The notes beneath the pieces were generated by a model. The model made no database searches. It was not told the origin of the DNA and saw nothing but the letters and a program-made list of their open reading frames with translations. From Companilactobacillus nuruki (lineage in GTDB: Bacteria; Bacillota; Bacilli; Lactobacillales; Lactobacillaceae), in the NCBI RefSeq assembly GCF_002872255.1, contig NZ_NIPR01000006.1, positions 1 through 64,000 of the forward strand: a DNA stretch of 64,000 nucleotides, read 5' to 3'. A program made the translations under genes and the position numbers. Shown piece by piece: positions 58,446 to 64,000 of the stretch (positions are counted from its first letter, which is position 1; each line of letters begins with the position of its first letter).

Positions 58446-59886
58446 CAATTAAATTAACTGAGCCGTACAGTGGAAATTTATTAAAAATAATACAAATGAT
58501 AAATAAAACACAATACTGCCATAAATACTTATTCCAAAAATTTTTGCTTTCAATATAAAATAAAGAAATAATAATCAACACGATTACAGCAAAAATGGGA
58601 ATCTTCCCGGTTATAAAAGTAAAGTTTGGTCTCTTTGCCACTAAATCTAATAATTTATATATCTGATCAAAAAAAAGATTAAAGAATTTCCAACCGCTCC
58701 ACGTAACGGTAAAAGAGGAAATAATCGTCACAGGCAAAATTACAACCGTAAAAAACGGAACAAAAACAAAATTAGCTAACAATGTTAGCCAATTGAATTG
58801 ATAGATATATAAACAGATTACTGGTAAATTAACTAAATTCATTTTGAAAATCGTCATTATAAATCCAGCCTCCTGGTACAGATAAAGAATTGCAAATGAC
58901 AACAAAAAACTTAATTGCCCACCCATCTCTGCTATACCAAAAGGATAAACTAATATACAGATCAACAAAGTAATGCTAAAAGTATCTAATCTACCTAAAC
59001 TGATTTTTAATTTTCGTACGACAATACCTACTATTGCCAAAACAATTGCTCGCCATATGCCACTTTTTGATCCTACAAGCAAACCATAGCATGGTAAAAG
59101 AAAAAGCATTATCGTATCTACTATTTCAATCGGAATTTTCAAAGCCGATGTTAATTTGCGTAACAAACTCAACAAAATCAAAACGTGCAAGCCTGACAAA
59201 CTAAATAAATGAATAATTCCTAAAGAACTCAGAACCACTAAGAAATCCTTATCTGAGCTATCTGTATAACCAACAATTAAACTTTTAGCATGGATACTTA
59301 ACCATTTTGGCAATTGATCAAAATATTTAATCATATGTATTCGTAAAACATTTATTCTCTCGCTAATTTTAATTGAATGGTGCTCACTTATTTGTGTAAT
59401 CGAGGCTATTCGTATCGTAGATTCAATTCTTTTATGTTTCATATATTTTTGAAAATTAAATTCACCAATATTTCTTGGCCCGGAAATAGGTATAATCTCC
59501 TTGACCTTTAGCTTTATGTCTACTAATTCCGATAAATTCTGCCAAAGCTTTTGCTCAGTTCGGTTCTTTAATTGATAGGTAAATCTAGCTGTCCGATCCC
59601 CGTCTCTTAATTCACCACTAAGCAAATTTCCATTAACAGTTATTTTGTCAGGCGATATTAACGCAGAGTTTATTTCTGATATACTATTCTGTTTTTGTTC
59701 AATTTGACATCTAATTATAAAAATAATCGAAATAAAGATCCCAAATAAAACTAAGTACTTATTCTTAATTACTATTATTCTAATAATCAATCCAATCAAA
59801 ACTATCCAGAATAAACCAGATTCGAAATAAACAACAATAGTTAAAACGGCTATAAAACTTAGAAAAATCCATTGTCCCCTTACCAT
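58438..59886 (-). pseudogene. comEC: comEC, N-terminal fragment (DNA-uptake channel)
   Basis: 482 residues: N-terminal membrane and OB-like part, then the Competence domain (FSLSGLHVLILLSLLRKL; LLVGSKSGIWRAIVLA; MGGQLSFLLSFAILYLY). It stops with VNLIDV then TAG at 58438, exactly where ComEC continues GQGDS. Comparing GATGTA-TAGTATA with the expected GATGTAGGNCARGGNGAYAGTATA indicates loss of about 11 bp and a frameshift. Both fragments together (about 749 residues) equal a normal ComEC, the inner-membrane channel for transforming DNA. Confidence 0.88.
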
Positions 59887-59887
59887 C

Positions 59888-60493
59888 TTAAACTGTTAAT
59901 TGATCTTTTAAAGATTCTAAACTTTTTTCGCCAATACCTGAAACTTTAGTCAAATCATGTAACTCATTGAAATCACCATTCTTTTCACGATATTCAATAA
60001 TCTTCTCAGCCTTTTTAGGACCGATTCCCGTTACATCTTTAAAATCATCAACCGATGCTGAGTTGATATTAACTATTTTAGATTCACCCACCGACGATCC
60101 TATACCAGTGGAATTTGTTTTCTCACCAACTGTAGGAACATACACCTGCATCTGATCAACGACTCTTTTAGCTTGATTAATTTGTTTCACATCCGCATTA
60201 TCGTTTAATCCACCTGCCATTTGTAGAACCTCTTGAACAATAGCACCATTTTTAACCCGATAAACTCCTGGAACTTTGACGGCACCTTGAACATCGACTA
60301 CTAAATTGGCCTTTTTTATTGATTTTTCAGTAGCCACTTTTTTCAAAGGCATTTTTTGCTCTGTTTTCAATTCATTTTTAACTTCAGGGGTATGTTTGGC
60401 AGTTATAAAATAACCACCAATTAAAATTATTAATACCGAAATGATTCCAATTGCTAACTTATTTCTCTTCAATAAATCAATTAATCTCTCCAT
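59888..60493 (-). CDS. comEA: Competence DNA receptor ComEA
   Basis: 201 residues. One N-terminal membrane helix (about 12-30), SLBB domain (VVDVQGAVKVPGVYRV, about 65-125) and C-terminal helix-hairpin-helix DNA-binding domain (VNINSASVDDFKDVTGIGPKKAEKII, about 140-201). Binds double-stranded DNA outside the membrane and hands it to ComEC. ATG 60493 behind GAGGTG. 1 nt before comEC, so one operon. Appears intact. Confidence 0.92.
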   Translation of the reverse strand: MERLIDLLKRNKLAIGIISVLIILIGGYFITAKHTPEVKNELKTEQKMPLKKVATEKSIKKANLVVDVQGAVKVPGVYRVKNGAIVQEVLQMAGGLNDNADVKQINQAKRVVDQMQVYVPTVGEKTNSTGIGSSVGESKIVNINSASVDDFKDVTGIGPKKAEKIIEYREKNGDFNELHDLTKVSGIGEKSLESLKDQLTV

Positions 60494-60519
60494 TTTTATC
60501 ACCTCAAAAAAAATTACGA

Positions 60520-60553
60520 AAAAAAACAGCCCTATTTGGACTGTTTTGTTTTT
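60520..60553 (-). terminator. Possible terminator of sepM
   Basis: AAAACAGTCC-AAATA-GGGCTGTTTT followed by TTTTTC on the minus strand. The stem overlaps the stop region. Confidence 0.75.
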
Positions 60554-61587
60554 TCGAGATAATTAATTGCATCATTTAGATTCTTCACAGGAACAATTTT
60601 CATTTTAGTATGAATCTTCTTAGCTGCACGCAAAGCCAAATGATAGTTGTTTACATAATTAGGTTCATATTTCTTTATTTCTTTGGTAACTGGGTCATCT
60701 GGTGCAAAAAAGATCGTAGCTCCCTCTTCTGAGGCAGCATAAACCTTCTTCTCAATCCCACCAATAGGCCCGACTGTTCCATCAGGATCGATTGTACCCG
60801 TACCAGCTATTGTTCGACCTGCTTTAAGGTCCTTATTAGCCACTTGAGAATAAACTTGTAAGGTGAACATTAATCCAGCAGATGGGCCACCAATGTCACC
60901 AGCATTGATTTTAGTAGCCGGATTCCCCTTAGCTTCAGTATTATCAGTTAAAGTTATTCCTAAACCAAATCGTTTTGTATTAGCCAATTTCACTAATTTA
61001 CCCGAAGCGGTTTTCTTTTTACCATCCCGTAAAAAGCTGATCTTAACTATCGACTTTTTATCTTGTTTCTTTACATACTTAATAAATTGATCAGCATTAT
61101 TAAAATGATAACCATTTATTGATGTAATAGTATCACCTATTTCTAACTTCTTCTTGAAGTCAGAATTATCTAATATATCCATTACATAAACACCAAGGTA
61201 CTTCTTTGTAAATGGTTTGTCAGCCTTTGAGTATGCAGCCTGAATAGCATTATTCGTAGCCGACTTCATATAATATTGCTGAACTCTAAAGTACTCCTGA
61301 CTATTTTCATCTCCCATTAAATCCTGTTGAGAATAAATAGTCTCAAAATTATTTCCTAATGATTTTAATAGTGTAAAAGGTGTTCCACTAACTATTCCGA
61401 CAGTGGTCAACAATAGATTACCCTTTTTCTTATCATGTTTACCATCAACTTTAACAAATTGAGATGTATCTTCAGCCGTTCCTGGAACCTCAAGATAGTA
61501 ACCAGTTGGCATGATAAAGAATGCTACAACTACAATAAATATAAAAATTGCACCAAAAATCTTATTTCTAGTTTTATTGAATTTCAA
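60532..61587 (-). CDS. sepM: PDZ/Lon-like secreted serine protease (SepM/YlbL)
   Basis: 351 residues. N-terminal membrane anchor (about 10-28), PDZ domain (about 130-205, KKLEIGDTITSINGYHF) and Lon-type protease domain (about 225-345) with catalytic Ser in GGPSAGLMFTLQ and Lys in GGIEKKVYAA. S. mutans SepM processes the competence-stimulating peptide; YlbL has a quality-control role in Bacillus. Gene order coaD-sepM is conserved in the order Lactobacillales. Confidence 0.9.
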   Translation of the reverse strand: MKFNKTRNKIFGAIFIFIVVVAFFIMPTGYYLEVPGTAEDTSQFVKVDGKHDKKKGNLLLTTVGIVSGTPFTLLKSLGNNFETIYSQQDLMGDENSQEYFRVQQYYMKSATNNAIQAAYSKADKPFTKKYLGVYVMDILDNSDFKKKLEIGDTITSINGYHFNNADQFIKYVKKQDKKSIVKISFLRDGKKKTASGKLVKLANTKRFGLGITLTDNTEAKGNPATKINAGDIGGPSAGLMFTLQVYSQVANKDLKAGRTIAGTGTIDPDGTVGPIGGIEKKVYAASEEGATIFFAPDDPVTKEIKKYEPNYVNNYHLALRAAKKIHTKMKIVPVKNLNDAINYLEKTKQSK

Positions 61588-61593
61588 ATTAAA

Positions 61594-62085
61594 CTATTCC
61601 TTCCTCAACTTCTTTACCAACGCAGATGCAACGGATTTTGGTACAAATTCTGAAATATCTCCACCAAACCTAGCCACTTCTTTCATCATCGATGAAGATA
61701 TCGTAGCATATTTATCATTTGCTAGCAGAAATATCGTTTCAATATTTTTATCTAACACTTTGTTAATTGATGCAACCCCAGATTCATATCCAAAATCATC
61801 TGGATTGCGCATTGATCTAACCATAAAATCTGCCCCTAATTGACAAGCTAATTTGGTGGTTAATTCATTTTTACCATCGATTACTTCAACATTTTTTAAA
61901 TCAGTAATCTCATCTTCAATAAACTCTTTCTTTTCTTCATAAGTAAAAAGATAATTCTTTGATGTATTCGTCATTGGGGCGACGTACAATTTATCAAATA
62001 ATTTTGAGGCACGTCGAACTATATCCAAATGACCATTTGTTATCGGATCAAAGCTACCAGCATAAAGTCCAATCCTTTGAGTCAT
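61594..62085 (-). CDS. coaD: Phosphopantetheine adenylyltransferase
   Basis: 163 residues. Nucleotidyl-transferase motif GSFDPITNGHLDIV (about 9-22) with the HxGH-type site, and SSSMMKEVA (ISSTxxR/K-like). Makes dephospho-CoA from phosphopantetheine and ATP. ATG 62085 behind TGGAGGA, not the longer open frame. Abuts rsmD. Confidence 0.95.
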   Translation of the reverse strand: MTQRIGLYAGSFDPITNGHLDIVRRASKLFDKLYVAPMTNTSKNYLFTYEEKKEFIEDEITDLKNVEVIDGKNELTTKLACQLGADFMVRSMRNPDDFGYESGVASINKVLDKNIETIFLLANDKYATISSSMMKEVARFGGDISEFVPKSVASALVKKLRKE

Positions 62086-62086
62086 T

Positions 62087-62638
62087 TTATCCTCCAAATT
62101 GATACAAAGCGACCTTTGTATCTTTGTAACGTTTTTCTTTGATTAAATCAATTCGATCAAGATCACCCAAATCAATATCATAATCTGTTTCATCTACAAT
62201 AACAGCATTTTCAGCTAACAAATCGTTCTCAACCAAATCTTTAATAATTTGTTCAGTAACTTTCATACGATATGGTGGATCTAAAAACACCAAATCAAAC
62301 TTAATTCCATCAATAGCAAATTTTTGTAAAGCATCTGTAGCAGAAGATTTCATCACAATAAAATCTTCTACCGCTTTAGTTTTTTCTACATTCTCTTTAA
62401 TAGTATTAACAGCCTTATATGCCTTATCAACCAAATATGCCCTTTGATAGCCCCGAGAGACCGCTTCTATTCCTAAACTACCAGTTCCAGCAAACAGATC
62501 TAAAGCTATCCCATCAACTGAATATGGTGACAACATACTAAACACTGCCTCTTTAACCTTAGCTGAGGTAGGACGAGTGTTGTTGGTTGGTACTGCCTTC
62601 AAATTTAGGCCTCTAAATCTTCCAGATACTACCTTCAT
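62087..62638 (-). CDS. rsmD: 16S rRNA (guanine966-N2)-methyltransferase RsmD
   Basis: 183 residues. SAM site ALDLFAGTGSLGIEAVSRG (about 43-61), catalytic FLDPPYR. Methylates G966 of 16S rRNA. Overlaps ylbG by 1 nt and abuts coaD. Confidence 0.94.
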   Translation of the reverse strand: MKVVSGRFRGLNLKAVPTNNTRPTSAKVKEAVFSMLSPYSVDGIALDLFAGTGSLGIEAVSRGYQRAYLVDKAYKAVNTIKENVEKTKAVEDFIVMKSSATDALQKFAIDGIKFDLVFLDPPYRMKVTEQIIKDLVENDLLAENAVIVDETDYDIDLGDLDRIDLIKEKRYKDTKVALYQFGG

Positions 62639-62901
62639 CAGTCTTCCCCTTGATCATCCTTAGATTTTAAAACATAGTGCTCATCCAATTCTTTACGATG
62701 AGCCAAAGCAACCCGTTTGACGTAATTTTTAGATGTTAATTCTTTTTTTATTTCTGATGCCTTGCTTGAATTAACATATAACATTACATATTTCATTTTC
62801 GGAGATGTATAAGAAATCGTGCCATATCGTTGTAACTTTTTTCTCCACTTCAATGAGTAAACCCAGACATAAAGCGCCTGACGTTCCACCTTTTTATACA
62901 T
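62638..62901 (-). CDS. ylbG: YlbG family protein (DUF2129)
   Basis: About 87 residues. Family pattern ALYVWVYSLKWRKKLQRYGTISYTS and KMKYVMLYVN. Function unknown. I favour the ATG at 62901 (GGGTGAT upstream); a GTG at 62913 is possible and would overlap ftsW by 4 nt. Confidence 0.88.
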   Translation of the reverse strand: MYKKVERQALYVWVYSLKWRKKLQRYGTISYTSPKMKYVMLYVNSSKASEIKKELTSKNYVKRVALAHRKELDEHYVLKSKDDQGED

Positions 62902-62909
62902 ATAATCAA

Positions 62910-64000
62910 TCACCCTTTTTTTATTTTCTCAAATTTAGCAGTTGCTTCCAGATTTAAGACAATCCCCAAAGCTACTGAAAGAACTAATAGACTGGAACCA
63001 CCATAACTGATAAATGGTAAGGTAACACCTGATAATGGCACCATTCCTAATAATCCACCGACATTTAAAATAATCTGAGTCAAAATCATTGTAGCCACAC
63101 CATAATAAATTAGAGAATTATATGTTTTTTTTGAACGAAGGCCTAAAGAAACCATTCGCAAAATAATAATAAGTAATAATCCCAAAACAAAAATTACTCC
63201 CATTAATCCCAATTCTTCACTAATAATTGACATTATAAAATCAGTATGAGGTTCTGGTAAATATCCTCTTTTTTGTATACTATTACCTAAACCTACTCCA
63301 AAAACTCCACCATTACTAATAGCGTAAAAGGAATTTACCAATTGAGCACCTGCCTTTTGTTCGAGTTGGAAAGGGTACTGCATAGCAAGAAAGCGTTGAT
63401 ACGCATAGTTATTCTTTACAAATGCTGGAGGACAATTAATAATTACAATAATCATTGTAATAAAAACCGCAAAAACAATTGTACTAAGCTCAGCAATTAT
63501 TTTTCCAGGTATAGTTGAAGAAGATAATAAAACTAAAGTAATCAACGACAAAATTAATGCACCACCAATATCAGGTTGTAAAAAAACCATGATTATCATG
63601 GATGCAACAATAACTAATGGTTGGAAAACTTCATGAAAAACCTCTTTCCAACCATTCTTTTTTATTAGTCGATTTTGTTTGTTAGTTAATACCAAAGCTA
63701 AAAACATAATCAAAAATAACTTTGCTAACTCCAGTGGCTGAAAATTGAAAAATCCCAAATTGATCCAAGCAGAGGCACCATTGATTCTACTGCTAGGTAC
63801 AAAGTAAGCCCTTAATAATAAATACAATAATGATGTCATCGTAACAATCATCATCAAACTAAGAATCCGTCGGTTCTTTAAAATCTTCTCTTTCAACATA
63901 AACGTAATATAAAAGAGTATCAAACCCAAGACCGCATACTCAGACTGTTTAATTAGATAATGATTAGTACTGCCACCAGCCATCAAAGAATTATAGAAAC
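62910..64000 (-). CDS. ftsW: FtsW/RodA-family peptidoglycan glycosyltransferase (N-terminus cut by window edge)
   Basis: At least 363 codons; the frame continues through TTC TAT AAT TCT to the window end, so the true start lies outside. SEDS-family motifs: ASAWINLGFFNFQPLELAKLF, PEPHTDFIMSIISEELGL and VPLSGVTLPFISYGGSSLLV. Polymerises septal glycan. The N-terminal residue run SLMAGGSTNHYL favours FtsW. Position next to ylbG-rsmD-coaD is typical for FtsW in this group. Confidence 0.92.
   Translation of the reverse strand, partial: FYNSLMAGGSTNHYLIKQSEYAVLGLILFYITFMLKEKILKNRRILSLMMIVTMTSLLYLLLRAYFVPSSRINGASAWINLGFFNFQPLELAKLFLIMFLALVLTNKQNRLIKKNGWKEVFHEVFQPLVIVASMIIMVFLQPDIGGALILSLITLVLLSSSTIPGKIIAELSTIVFAVFITMIIVIINCPPAFVKNNYAYQRFLAMQYPFQLEQKAGAQLVNSFYAISNGGVFGVGLGNSIQKRGYLPEPHTDFIMSIISEELGLMGVIFVLGLLLIIILRMVSLGLRSKKTYNSLIYYGVATMILTQIILNVGGLLGMVPLSGVTLPFISYGGSSLLVLSVALGIVLNLEATAKFEKIKKG

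Overview
The window is a low-GC chromosomal segment from a Gram-positive fermentative bacterium. I infer a member of the Lactobacillaceae, possibly Companilactobacillus-like. The evidence is a LacT/LacF/LacE/LacG lactose PTS, CcpA-type cre sites, a T-box before tyrS, PyrR attenuators before pyr genes, an L-lactate permease, PepV, a Firmicutes-type sortase-anchored protein, and the housekeeping order ftsW-ylbG-rsmD-coaD-sepM-comEA-comEC-holA-rpsT-rpsO-rnjB-tuf-tig-clpX-engB. Genus assignment is inference. I found no tRNA or rRNA genes, CRISPR arrays, insertion sequences or prophage genes.

Layout. 1-7.2 kb: three aldo/keto reductases with a divergent LysR regulator, a large CnaB-repeat cell-wall adhesin, and a class I glutamine amidotransferase-like hydrolase. 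7.3-16.4 kb: a beta-galactoside region with two BglG-family antiterminators, a LacFE PTS, two 6-phospho-beta-galactosidases and two Cof-type HAD phosphatases. Two of its transcription units start with the same architecture: a perfect cre overlapping the -35, a nearly identical RAT antiterminator element, and an overlapping terminator. 16.4-21.4 kb: guanine deaminase (whose only plausible start is ATT), a purine permease, and two decayed tandem GGDEF genes. 21.4-30.9 kb: a beta-glucoside/cellobiose-type PTS split over two units, with two 6-phospho-beta-glucosidases, an RpiR regulator, a MupG-family glycosidase and an Eis-like acetyltransferase.

31-40.8 kb: an isolated and divergent EPSP synthase, a YfcC transporter-PepV operon, small unknown proteins, a thioesterase, a lactate permease, and a GAPDH gene divergent from an AraC regulator. 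40.9-45.8 kb: the pyrB-C-F-E-D operon behind two tandem PyrR-type attenuators. 45.8-64 kb: core genes for translation, protein quality control, RNA decay, competence, CoA synthesis and cell division.

How it fits together. Much of the left half is carbohydrate import by PTS followed by intracellular hydrolysis of phospho-disaccharides. It is controlled globally by CcpA (cre sites) and locally by antitermination or an RpiR repressor. Several genes are eroded: one GGDEF gene has an in-frame amber codon, its neighbour has an early amber codon plus a deletion of about 150 codons, and comEC has lost about 11 bp at its conserved GQGD motif. I see no strongly novel multi-gene system. The best leads are the duplicated RAT/cre control of unlinked lac units, the ATT start of guanine deaminase, the eroded c-di-GMP and competence genes, the atypical PyrD and AroA active-site motifs, and a perfect palindromic cre inside the promoter of an unknown membrane protein.
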